Below are positions 32,927 to 43,400 of a stretch of DNA of 64,000 nucleotides, one piece after another. This DNA comes from Pyrenochaeta sp. MPI-SDFR-AT-0127. Lineage: Eukaryota; Ascomycota; Dothideomycetes; Pleosporales; Cucurbitariaceae. The translations under genes and the position numbers were made by a program. Location: assembly GCA_020747015.1 (NCBI GenBank), contig JAGTJM010000016.1:124001-188000 (forward strand), read 5' to 3'. The notes under the pieces were generated by a model. It had not been told where the DNA came from. It saw only the letters and a program-made list of their open reading frames with translations, and ran no database searches. How positions within the stretch are numbered: position 1 is the stretch's first letter; the number at the start of each line of letters is the position of its first letter.

Positions 32927-35401
32927 CTATCCCAGCAATCCCTGCGCAAGAGCCTCCATATCTTCAAGCGTCTCTGGCTCCTTTACAACATGCTTTGTCT
33001 TCTTCCTCTTCTTGCTAGTCTTCTCATCGTCTTCCGAGTCTGATTGGAACCATTTCTTTTCCTTCCTCGTCTTTGGTTTCTCTGCTTCCTCTTCCTCATC
33101 GTCGCTGTACTCAGCATCCGCCCTGAAATTCGCCAAGAGATCCTCTCCAGTTTCTTCAACTTCGACACCTGCGTCACCTGTATCCACATCCGCTCTTTCA
33201 CGATCCTTGCGTTTGCGCATCTTGTCTTTCTTCTTCGCCTTTGCTGTTGCCTTATCTGCCACATCAGCCTCTTGCACCACCTCCCTTGCCGCCTCAATGA
33301 ACTTCTGTCTCTGCTCCTCTGGCAAGCCCTTCGCCTTGAACTGCTCTTCGCTCTCGAGCTCGTAGACTTCGTGCGCATTGCCTTCATCGTCATATATGAG
33401 CTTCTTGCCTTTGTCCATGAATGTTAACAGCTTCTTCTTGGACTTAAGAAGCTTCTCACGCCGATTGCTGTCTATGACGAGAGGTTGAGATGCGCCTGCG
33501 AGGTGGACAACCCGCCCGCCAGGTGCAGTTGAGTCTTGTCCGTTCTCGAGATTGAATTGTTCATCTTCATCATCCGCGGGAATCCTTCGCTTAATGGCCA
33601 TGAAATCATCATCACTACCGTTCGCGAGTTCACCAGTGAAGTCATTTTGAGCACCTTCATCCGCACCATCCTTAACAAGCTTCTTGTAGTGGTCGGCCAA
33701 GACGTCCTGGTTCTGCCTCTCAAACATGCGGTCGTACTTTGTCCGCACCGGCTTCGCCTTCTTTGAAATATCTTCTTCAGCTTCTGAAGAATCTGAAACC
33801 TCAATCGTGTGCCTTGCTGCCTGTTTCTTCTGCTTGCTATCGTCGCCTTTCATAAACTTGATCCTGGGCGTGCCCGATAATCCTAGGCTTGATGCGTATG
33901 CTTCCAAGTCGTATTCTTTGAGCTTAAACACTTCTTTGTCCTTTTGAAGATATATGGACTTGACGTGCGTCATAAACGCTTTCTGACCAAGATATTTCAG
34001 CGCCGGATCCTGGAAGCACATGTTCTGCAGCTGATCCTTGATCGACTGTCTCTTCTTCTGTCGGACATTGATGAGTTCGACGGGAACTTTCTTTGCCTCT
34101 AAACGCTTCAGCATGCCTTCTTCTTCGCTTGGAGCCAAGAACAAAACACCGCGTCCTTCTCGATTATAGCGAGCTGTGCGACCCACACGATGGATGTACG
34201 TGTCAACATCATCTGGACAATCAACCTGAATCACAAAGTCCACAGCTGGGAAATCTAGTCCACGGGCGGCAACGTCTGTGGCAAAGAGACAAGAGCTCTT
34301 TGCAGCGGAGAACTTCGCCGTGGTGTCCAAGCGAGCGCCCTGTTTCTGACGCCCGTGGATGTGAAGTAGTGGTATACCAGGTTGCATATGGCGGAAGGAC
34401 TCATAGACGAACCGAACTGTCTTGGCGGATGAGAAGAAGCAAAGTATCTTTGACTTCTTACTGGCCTGTATAAAACTCCAAAGGGTATCCAATTTCTCCT
34501 CAATAGGGCAGACAATGTAGTTTTGCGTAAGTCCCTTGGGTGTTGCACTTGTGTCTTCAGCATGGACAGAAACATACTCCGGATCCTGGAGGCTCAAGCG
34601 CGCAAGGTCAGATACCTTCCTCGATTGCGTAGCAGAGAATAACAGTGTCTGGCGTTCCCTTGGTAGATATTCGATAATAGCATCAACATCTCTTTGGAAG
34701 CCCATGTCAAGGATTCGGTCCGCCTCATCCAAGACCAACATCTTGAGATCATCCACGCTGAATGCTGCTGTCGACGAAAGATGCTGCAACATTCTCCCCG
34801 GTGTCGCGACCAGGATGTTCATCTTTGTCAGAGCTTGTCGCTCATCTTCCAGGCTCTTCCCCCCAATGAGGAGGCCTGCTGCAAACATATGTCCATGCTT
34901 TCCAATTTTGCGTAGGACGTCGAAAATCTGAATCGCAAGCTCCCGGGTAGGCGAGAGGATCAAAGCGCCCAAGCCTGCGTCTGGGCCAATATGCTGCAGT
35001 CGATACAGATTCTCTAGCACAGGTATGACGAATGAGAGCGTTTTTCCACTGCCAGTCTTTGCTGCGCCGAGTATGTCGTGGCCTTGTAGGGCTAGTGGTA
35101 TCGCCTTGGCCTGAATGTCGGTCATGACAGCGAAATGGGACGACTTGAGCCCTTGCTTCGTAGGGTCGGATAGAGGAAGATCGGTGAAGTCTTTGTAGGA
35201 GCCATTTTTGAGTTCCTGGAATTCTTGAGTTAGTACTGCTGCACGTCGTAGAGAATGGCTGCCCTGCGAGACTCTTACCAGTTCTTGAACGGCCTTCTCC
35301 AGCTTCTCCACATCCACGTCGTCGCGTTTCCTCTTCTGTACATTTTCTCGTTTCTTGACCTTGGTAGGCCGTGTGCGACCAGTAATCCCAGGAGCAACCA
35401 T
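32927..35401 (-). CDS. dbp4: DEAD-box RNA helicase Dbp4 (small-subunit processome)
   Basis: Two exons, 35401-35279 and 35215-32927, give 803 residues. The 63-nt intron (35278-35216) keeps frame and has no stop, so an unspliced reading gives 824. Its donor GTAAGA, perfect TACTAAC branch box and CAG acceptor argue that it is spliced, removing a 21-residue insert and leaving QELELKNGSYKDF. Helicase motifs in order: AKTGSGKT (about 93-100), PTRELAIQ, TPGRM, LDEADRILDMGF (about 203), SAT, TDVAARGLDFP and HRVGRTAR. The Dbp4 signature follows after the core: QSIKDQLQNMCFQDPALKYL, then GQKAFMTHVKSIYLQKDKEV. The C-terminus is a long Lys/Glu coiled region. Dbp4/Hca4 unwinds U14 snoRNA from pre-18S rRNA in the nucleolus. 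Confidence 0.92.
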   Translation of the reverse strand: MVAPGITGRTRPTKVKKRENVQKRKRDDVDVEKLEKAVQELVRVSQGSHSLRRAAVLTQEFQELKNGSYKDFTDLPLSDPTKQGLKSSHFAVMTDIQAKAIPLALQGHDILGAAKTGSGKTLSFVIPVLENLYRLQHIGPDAGLGALILSPTRELAIQIFDVLRKIGKHGHMFAAGLLIGGKSLEDERQALTKMNILVATPGRMLQHLSSTAAFSVDDLKMLVLDEADRILDMGFQRDVDAIIEYLPRERQTLLFSATQSRKVSDLARLSLQDPEYVSVHAEDTSATPKGLTQNYIVCPIEEKLDTLWSFIQASKKSKILCFFSSAKTVRFVYESFRHMQPGIPLLHIHGRQKQGARLDTTAKFSAAKSSCLFATDVAARGLDFPAVDFVIQVDCPDDVDTYIHRVGRTARYNREGRGVLFLAPSEEEGMLKRLEAKKVPVELINVRQKKRQSIKDQLQNMCFQDPALKYLGQKAFMTHVKSIYLQKDKEVFKLKEYDLEAYASSLGLSGTPRIKFMKGDDSKQKKQAARHTIEVSDSSEAEEDISKKAKPVRTKYDRMFERQNQDVLADHYKKLVKDGADEGAQNDFTGELANGSDDDFMAIKRRIPADDEDEQFNLENGQDSTAPGGRVVHLAGASQPLVIDSNRREKLLKSKKKLLTFMDKGKKLIYDDEGNAHEVYELESEEQFKAKGLPEEQRQKFIEAAREVVQEADVADKATAKAKKKDKMRKRKDRERADVDTGDAGVEVEETGEDLLANFRADAEYSDDEEEEAEKPKTRKEKKWFQSDSEDDEKTSKKRKKTKHVVKEPETLEDMEALAQGLLG

Positions 35402-35735
35402 TTCAGCACATCGTCACGTTGGTGATGGGGTTGGTTTCGCATTGGAGAAACTTTTTGGTGGAGCAAGAGGTCTGTGCGCTTTGCCGCGGGGACCTGGAGC
35501 TGATCACCGCCAGTCAAGCTCTACTTCGCGATCTTCACTTTCATAGGCGCATTACGAACAAGTACCCGTTGAACTCGCCCAAAGATTCTAAGCGTTTGCA
35601 AATTTTCTTTCCTATATTACCGGAAGCTGTGAAATCATCAGTGCTTGCATTTCTAAAGTCACTCATCGGCCCTCCCTGGCACTATTCGACCTATATATAT
35701 CTTTGCTACACCAAGTCACAGAACACCGAGTCGAG
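35402..35735. other. Divergent promoter between DBP4 and the J-domain gene
   Basis: 334 nt shared by two divergent genes; contains a TATATATA-like stretch near 35692. No separate gene. Confidence 0.5.
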
Positions 35736-36487
35736 ATGGCAGATGATATCGATGCTGAGCTCATGGCAGCTGGCAAGGAGTTTGACAAGGTTCGTTCTAT
35801 TACTACTGCTCTCCGTACCCAGCTAACCAAGCTCCAGGATGCTGAGATCGATCGTGAGTCGCAGTCGCAGACTCTCCAATACTTAGCCGCAGTATACTGA
35901 TATAAGTAGGAATACGTAGCGTCTTCAGCCTCAATGCCTACGCCGTCCTCGACCTCCAGCCGGGTGTTCCGGAATCCGACATCAAGAAAGTCTACCGCAC
36001 AAAATCCCTCCTCATCCATCCCGATAAGACCAAGAACCCGCTCGCACCCGATGCATTTGACCGGCTCAAGAAGGCTCAAACTGTCCTCCTCGACGAGAAG
36101 CTGCGTGCCGAACTAGACGAACACATTGCCGACGCGCGCATGTTGCTTATGCGGGAGAAGAAGCTGACTGCGGATGATGAGGAGACCCGTGGCGAGGAGT
36201 TCGCAAAGGAGTGGAGAGAGAAGACAATCTGGGTCATCAGGGACAATGAATTGAGGAGGCAGCGGCAGATGAAGGCACAGATGCGGGAGGAAGGTAGGGC
36301 GCAGAAGAAGGAAGACGAGGAGATAAAAGAACGGAAGAGGAAGAGGGAGCACGAGGAGGCATGGGAGAAGACAAGGGACACGCGGATCAATAGCTGGAGG
36401 GACTTTCAGCAGGGCAAGAAACCTGAGCCTGCTGCAGGCGACGGCGCAAAGAAAAAGAAGAAGAAGAAGGTCAAGGCTCTTGGTTGA
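35736..36487 (+). CDS. J-domain protein, DNAJC8/Spf31-like, with a 16-nt micro-exon
   Basis: Exons 35736-35789, 35838-35853 and 35910-36487 give 215 residues. The start is MADDIDAELMAAGKEFDK; the Met 11 codons upstream is less likely. The first intron (48 nt, GTTCGT...CTCCAG) is in frame and stop-free, so its retention would add 16 residues; with it removed, EFDKDAEIDRIRSVFSLNAY reads smoothly. The middle exon is only 16 nt. The J-domain covers about residues 35-100: YAVLDLQPGVPESDIKKVYR, then the essential HPD in LLIHPDKTKNP. The C-terminal half is a highly charged helix (REEGRAQKKEDEEIKERKRK) ending in a poly-Lys tract. DNAJC8/Spf31 proteins associate with the spliceosome and stimulate Hsp70. 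No zinc domain is present, so this is a class C J-protein. Confidence 0.8.
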
Positions 36488-38165
36488 GGGCCGCCCTTCA
36501 GAGAGGGCGGCATCTCTTGTGGTTCCCTGGACTGCCAACAACCAGTTCCTGGCATACTGCGATTACGATGTTGTCAGTGCTTCGCTGCAACTGTATTTCA
36601 AAGCTAGGGGGCCCGCAAACGCGCATGCATAATTCCAAGATAAAGTGCTTAATGGGCTTCAAGTACCTTCTCCGACTTGGGAAACCCCACCCTATCACGC
36701 TGCACAACTCAAGTGTGCATCCTGTACACCTTTTATCGTTTTGGTCACACCTGAAAGAGGTTTCATTTCGCTTCTCGCCTCATCCCGCTGCAAATCTCTC
36801 ATTGCCGCACTCCGCTGCATCTGGTTCGCGACAATCACCCTCAGCAATGGCTCATGCTCTGCGATAGAGTTTCTGCGACTGGCGCCAAGGAGCAATGTGT
36901 GTTTCATCTTCAAAAGCTTGTCCCACACAAGCTTGTGATTTCGCAAGCTCGGGCCCCGTACCCGGTTGACGGGCGTCTCTGCCATTTCAAATCTTTTTAT
37001 ACTGTGTGTCAGAAGCTCTTTATCAAAGGCTGGATATGATGGTTGTTGATGGGGTTGGAAAGCCCTGCTGTACTTATATACAATCTGCAACTAATTCTAC
37101 AAAATGCATTTGATCATTCTAAGCAATAAGGGTATATCCACCTTGGCCTAAAAGCCCTTCCCAAACACACGCTCTCCCAAGTGTTCGGTTGTGTAATCGC
37201 AACTCAAATTGCGATGCTCTCCTGTGTGTATATATACTTCCGGCCGTATCTCCGTCACCCGTCAACTTTTGCCAAATATGTAAATCTAGAAGTCCTTCCA
37301 TCGAACAAAGTCTTCGGTACCCGTGCACCATCCCGCACGACTATCAAAAACGACAGTCCTTGCAATCTCCCCCAACCTCTTCGTCGCACAAATGCGGGTA
37401 GGAGTGCAATGTTGATATCCAAGTCCAGACTGATGGGCCTGTAGCCAAGACATGTGTTGATTGTCCAAATTTGTTGACAAGCCGCGTTGGACCTGCATGT
37501 TGCGGTGCTGTTCCGATCTAAATTCTCCGGTTGTCCAATCATTCATGTCTCCGACCCTTCCTCGACAGGACTCGCGCAAACTGAAATGCTGTACTATCCA
37601 ATGCGGCCACGCCCAGGACCTTTGTGGATTGTACAAAATGCGGACTAGATTGCGAGCCTCCCTCTGAACGTTCCAATGGGAGATGAAACGCCAACGCAGA
37701 GCACGGATCGCCCTTATGTGCGCCCACACGAAGTTGTTGCTGTACATAAAGCTTGAACAAACAAACGTGCTGTTGATATAAAGGCTCGTCCATGCCCCAC
37801 CGCGGGAATGAAGAGAAGTTTGTTGTTTACTGTACTCATATCCTTATCCCCGATGAATCGAATTTTGAAACAAGGCCGAAGCCAAAAGTGGTATCTCAAT
37901 GCTTTGGGGGAGAAGAAAAGATGAAAAGACGCAAAGATGCAAAGCGAATGGCAGCCCCGAAAATGCAATGATGCAAGCGTTGAAAGAGAAGGGAAAATGG
38001 TAGTACGTTCTGGCCCAAGGTGTGACATAGGTACCGTTCCAATGCGACAAGTTTCAGAAGGACAAGGACCCGCTTGCCGGTAAGGCAAGTACCGGGACTT
38101 GAAACATAATCCCAAGAGCCAAGTTCGTGCCGGCTAGTATTCCAAGGATGCCTTATCATCCTCTC
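36488..38165. other. Convergent intergenic region
   Basis: About 1.7 kb between two converging genes. One ORF in it is listed separately with low confidence; the others (for example 37286-37747 minus, 37714-38115 minus) have no recognisable features. Confidence 0.4.
36695..36985 (-). CDS. Possible small uncharacterised protein
   Basis: A 96-residue frame from MAETPVNRVRGPSLRNHKLV, basic and helix-prone (KLLKMKHTLLLGASRRNS, then VIVANQMQRSAAMRDLQRDE). It has coding-like composition with alternating charge but no domain I recognise. It lies between two convergent genes, where long UTRs are expected, so chance is plausible. Confidence 0.22.
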   Translation of the reverse strand: MAETPVNRVRGPSLRNHKLVWDKLLKMKHTLLLGASRRNSIAEHEPLLRVIVANQMQRSAAMRDLQRDEARSEMKPLSGVTKTIKGVQDAHLSCAA

Positions 38166-40428
38166 CTACTCCAGCACTTCATGTATATTCAATCGACGGC
38201 GTTTGCCCGTTTCAGGCGTCTCAGGCCTTCGTTGTTCGGTGGTTGAAGGGGAACCACGTCGTCGCACACGATCGCGTTCACGCCCCATGGGACCTTGGCC
38301 GCTGGACTCGATGTGCAGCGGTGATCCGAGAGGAGCTGGTTCTGTTCGGATAGGCGGAAGATGCAGCCCCTCGAGCCGCGCTGGGCGATTGAGTTCTCGC
38401 AAAGGCTCTGAAGTGACAGAAGGATTGCGGGAGACTGGCGCGTAAGGAGAAGGATACCCTGTTGCCGGTTGCGATGGTGGCTGAATGGTTGGGAAGTAAC
38501 CTGATTCTCCTCCCGCAGTTGGAGAATAGCCATACGATGGACTACTACCGTAAGAGCTGGGACTGAAGGTAGGGAGCGAGGTGCGAACGGACGAGAAATT
38601 GAAATAGGGGGAACTCGGTGCCGAACTTGTCGAGGACATGGGTCTCTGGTGGTGTGGCGTGAACTGCGTTACTGGCGCAGTTGTGGGTGCTGACATGGTT
38701 TGCGATGTGCGTAAGGGTGTTGGCGGAGCAAGCTGTTGTGTCAAAAGAGGAGGACCGGTAGCCCGTGGTGGTGAGCGCACAACCAAGGTAACAAAGTAAA
38801 GCGACGTCTTTGCTAGTCGGATCTGTACTTGAAGAGACTGGTAATGACCATCACTTGCAAGTCGAAAGCTCAGGAACATTGGCCTTTCCGTGAATCCGTG
38901 GCTGACATGATCGATATCCTGGTCTACCACAGATTCCATCACCGGTCGCATTGGGTCCTGTCCAACTGGTGTGATGGGTGCCATGTATGTCGGCTCGCGT
39001 TCGTCGCGTTCGTCACGTAGCTCGTTGCGCAGCCGCTGCAGGTTCTCATTCTGCCGCGCCTCGAGAAGATCTCCCAGATGTTTACCCCTGACGTCTCCCA
39101 GAAACGAAACCAGGTCCTGGAATGCTCTATTTGATTTTTGGATGACCAGGTCCAAGTTCAAAAATGCGACAGGCAATGACTGGTACGCCAAATTCGGTCC
39201 CGGAATAAACGGCGACGCCGCGCCATAACTGCCGACCCTACTCGACTCGCCTCCATTGGAAGAAGAAGTTCTTTTAAGACTAGAAATGGAAATGTCTTGT
39301 ACTTGCGCGGTGCCCCCTGGAATTCGAGACGGGTCAGAGTTGCGATGTGGTTGCGATGTTGGGAACGGAGCTTGGTGAGGGAACACTTCTGGCGCAGGTG
39401 CAGCACCCATGATCTGATTAGGTGCTTGTCTGCCCTCCTCCGGCCTACTAAACTCTCTGTCGTCTCGTAATCGTGGCCTTCCTCGTTTCTTGTGTTGCAC
39501 ATCCTTGCAAGTGTCCTGTCCACCGCACGAGTCAGTCTCGTACACAGAAACACGTAAATCTTCTGGCTCGTATTCAAAAACTTGGGGCACTGACCTGCTT
39601 TCCGGACGCAACGCAACGGCCACATGGGCGTTGGACATCGCAGCTGAGATGCGCTTTTTTGCAGTTGACGCATGCTGACGCCACATGTGCTTTGGTTCTC
39701 CTTGCCGGCTTTGTAGGTCGTGCTGGTGGTGGTGCTATCATTGCCGCCTGTTGCACCATCGGACCTGAGTGCTGAGCTGCAGCATAAGGGGCCACGCCGG
39801 CGTTTGGGAATCCGTAGCCATAGTTCTGGGGAACTGGCACGCTGCCATACGAAGCATGCTCAATTGGGCGTCCGGGCTGGTGGTAGTGGTGCGGCTGGCC
39901 TCTGTGCTGGGCCTCTCCAGGATACAGCGGTCGCTGCTGGAGGTTAAGTTGTACTGACGAAGCTGGCCGAGGGTCGTACAGGGAGGATGAAGGCGGTGGC
40001 AGCGAAAGACCAACCTCAGGCCTCTGAGGTGCACTCACCGGCAACGAGTAAGCGAGGCGTCCGGATTCGACAGTCTGTGCTGGACGTCGGGGTGGGGAAT
40101 GGGGTTCTGACATGGGAGGAGATGGATAACTCTGGTGTTCAGGCCTGGCGGGACTGAACTTGGAACGGAATTTTGCCAGGCCGTCTTCGGGCTCTGCAGG
40201 TCGCCCGAATGGCGTGGAAAGGAGTGAGGTCGGACGAGGCAAGGCCAGACTCTGCATCGCTTGACCACCGCAGCGCTCATACGCCGCGTCAGCAGCGGGA
40301 GCGCGAGGGTGTGGAGGTAGAGCTGAAGATGCAGTCCAGTGCGCTGCTGGGCAGGCCGCAGTCTTGTCGAGTAAGTAACCAGGAGCTGTGTTGGGGGGTG
40401 TTAGGGTGGCAGTCGGACGGGCCTGCAT
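38166..40428 (-). CDS. Zn2Cys6 transcription factor with a PAS-like domain
   Basis: Two exons, 40428-39595 and 39515-38166, give 727 residues. The 79-nt intron (GTCAGT...GGACAG) interrupts the zinc cluster: five cysteines in ACVNCKKAHLSCDVQRPC and GRCVASGKQ come from exon 1, the sixth in DTCKDVQHKKRGRPR from exon 2 (spacing C-2-C-6-C-5-C-2-C-8-C). The cluster is central, after a 250-residue Pro/Ser/Tyr-rich N-terminus. A PAS-like region lies near LPVAFLNLDLVIQKSNRAFQ, then GDVRGKHLGDLLEARQNENL, and extends to LYFVTLVVRSP. The C-terminus is again Ser/Pro/Tyr-rich. The Zn-cluster followed by a PAS fold recalls the ERT1/AcuK/RDS2 group controlling gluconeogenesis, but the match is loose and I would not name an orthologue. 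A 5-kb gene-poor tract lies upstream. Confidence 0.82.
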
Positions 40429-43400
40429 GGCGACTAAGGTAAGCTACTGGAACAAGCGAGGAAAAGGATCAAGGCAATTGACAGAGAATCAGGACGTGCA
40501 AGCAAGATGTGACGGGTGGCAGAAAACGCCGGCATACATGCACATGGTGTTGGCTGGCAAAGGAGCTGTAGCAAGCGTGTGCGAAGTAGTCCGAAAGCAG
40601 GGCATGGCTGTGGATGGGGAGGGGGGGCGAGGGAGTTGTGTCAAATACCTTTTGATATTGCCCTCCAATTGGACGCTGGGGGTGGGAATCGTCCCCGTCG
40701 AGGGTCGTAGGGGTACAAGAGACGGTGGACCAATGTTGGAGTCGTCAGTTGGGCTAGAGCTGCAGGTAATGGGGCGAGGGAAGGAGGGAGGCGAGGTGGT
40801 GGTGGTATGGAGCGTGGTGGGACCAATGAGCAGCAAAACCCGCAAAAGAGCAAAGCAGACTTCTGCCCAGTCGGCGGAGATTCCCCAGTAATAAACCACA
40901 ATCGGTTCTGGAGATTCTGCTCACAGATCTTTACGGCACCCCTGTTAAGTCGTGCAGATGACGGGCCACATCCATGAGACGGGGGCCACGATGGGTTCCG
41001 GGCAACGGGAGCAGGGAAGGACGCGGTTCGGGGACGACGACATGCTGGCCTCGTTCGGCTGATGGTTCTTTGACAATTCTGCTAGGCCACTCTCCCTAGA
41101 CAGTCGATGCAGCCGCGGAAGTATGCACGGCTACCAGTGCGTGGAGTGTGCATGGGCACGGCGGGTTGGCGCTGGCCTGGGTGCCCTGTCAGGCGGGCTT
41201 GACCCCCCCTGCTTTCCGAACCGTCCTTGGACCAGGGCGTTTGCCAACGGAGGCTCGACGCATGTGCGCGCCATTGCACACACACACACACACAAAACTC
41301 ACATTCGTACACAGCCGAAGCAGGACCTACCTTGGACAGAGAAGGGTGGTCGAGGCAAAGCATAACTTGGCGCCCTTTAATGCACAACACACTGTGCGGC
41401 TATGAGCGGGCCCGTGGATGTGGGGTTGCTGTGCCCCCAGCAGGGCAAAGATGGCCGTCAATATCATGCCTGGGCGAGTGCTTGCAGAAACTCAAACAAT
41501 AGAAGGTATATTGACCCGGCGAGCATGTGCACCAGGAGCGATGTGGTCAGGATTGCGAAATGTGGCTCACACTGACAGGCCCGCGAACTTGGTCCGCTAT
41601 GGGCACGCTTGTGAGTGTCAGTCGCGCTTCCGCGCCCTCTAGGCCAACCACTGCGCCTGTCACGGTGCAGCGCTGCTCTGCGGCGACGGTCCATGGCAGC
41701 TGAACCTCGCTCTGCCGACCACTCTGGTGGACTGCCGAAAAGCTTCTTTCAGGGTCTCGATGTCGCGACAGCAGCACAGCAGCACGGCGGCGCGGCCACT
41801 GCTGCCCGTGGCGAGAGGCGCATGGTGCGAACTCCAGGTGCTGACTGTGATCGACGCCGCGGTGCGGATATGGCTTGAAACTGCGACGCCTTTTGTACTG
41901 AGATCGCCGTTCGAGCGCTCGTTTGGAGCTAGACGTCCCCCGAATGGTCATAAACGTGAGGCGTCTAGGTTCAGAAACTATAGCGACACGTAGCTATACC
42001 AGAGTAGGTCCCGAACGAGCAGGGCCCTGGGGGCGTCTGGCGTGTATTGCTTTGCTGTGAGACGTGACGCCTGACTGAGCCACACAGGGGGGCCGGTGCT
42101 CCTCAAGCTGGCACAGCCATGCGAAGTGATGCAGCAGACAGACAGGACCGACAGACCGACAGACGCAGCACCGTCTAGAAGCAGCCGCCGTGTCTTGTGG
42201 CAATCGCAGTCTCAGCTAGAGAAGCTTCTGTACGGCTTCGAAAATCAGGCCAGCAACGGGGAGACAGCCTGCGGTGCAGCCGAGCAGCGCTTGCAGCATG
42301 GGCAAAACAACGGACTGGCTGCGCGCAACACCTTGGACCTGGGCAGCCCTCTATTCCAACCGCCCAAGGTCATGCGCTAGAGGTGGCGTCCAATGTACTT
42401 CGCAAAGCGAAATCATAGTGCTGTCGTCAAAACAAGCCAAAGCTATAGCAGCCTGCTGCTATAGGGTGTGGGGCGTGGATGCATTGGGATGGCCAAACAA
42501 AATACTCCGGTGGGTGATATCGATCGAAACCTGGCGCCGCTCGACGATCTGCCCGCAAACTGCCCGGCCACTGCCCACCCACACCGAGATTGCCCTTTGA
42601 CTAACCTGTGCGCGGCATTGACGAGGCTGGGCCCAATGCTGGGCTTGCGGGGGAGACACGCATATTGCCTGAGGTGCCCAGCAGATGAGTTGCAATTCTA
42701 CACTGCCAAAAAATCAAAAATCAAAAATCAACCCAGAAAAAACAACCTCCCTGTGACGTATCCCGTGCTCCCTTGGACGGCCACAGCTTAGTCCTGTAGT
42801 GCCTCCAATAGCCACATCGCTAACCGGGGCGGCGCCTGCGTCGGTGTGTCTGTGTGCATGTGTACACGCAAAGGTGGAACGGCGACTGTGCCAGCCATAA
42901 TGCATATGCTCATTCGAGAACGCATGGCCATTCTCACCCACCGTGTCTTCCTTGCTGCTGCTGGCCCTCCGATACTTATGAGTCCTCAACGCGGAATAGC
43001 GGCAAGCTGGGCCGAGCGCCGCGCAGATCGGTACAGGCTTGGGCACGGGGTGCGAATAGATTGACGCGGGACAAGAATAGCTCAACCATGGTACAGAATG
43101 GTATATTCGCCGGCCATTATCATCGTCATGAACAATTTGGAATCCACCGCCTGCTGGCCTTGGTGAGATCCACCACCTGCAGAGCACTTCACACTGCGCG
43201 CGATTCACGCCATGACACCCTCTCCCATCCTTCACCGTCATGCAGTCCGCTCTTGTCCCACTTTGCCCACTGCGGCAACTAGCGAGATTCGAAACGCAGG
43301 GGTGGGAGACATACTCCAGTCCTGCATGAGCGTTTCCTCCTTCACCTCCTCCGCTGAGCGGGCCCAGTCTTCCGGCCTGGCCATGGCTAGTGTTGGTGCG

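Noticed and set aside
37286..37747. 153-codon minus-strand ORF between convergent genes
   Set aside because: No motif, overlapping ORFs in other frames, located in expected 3' UTR space.
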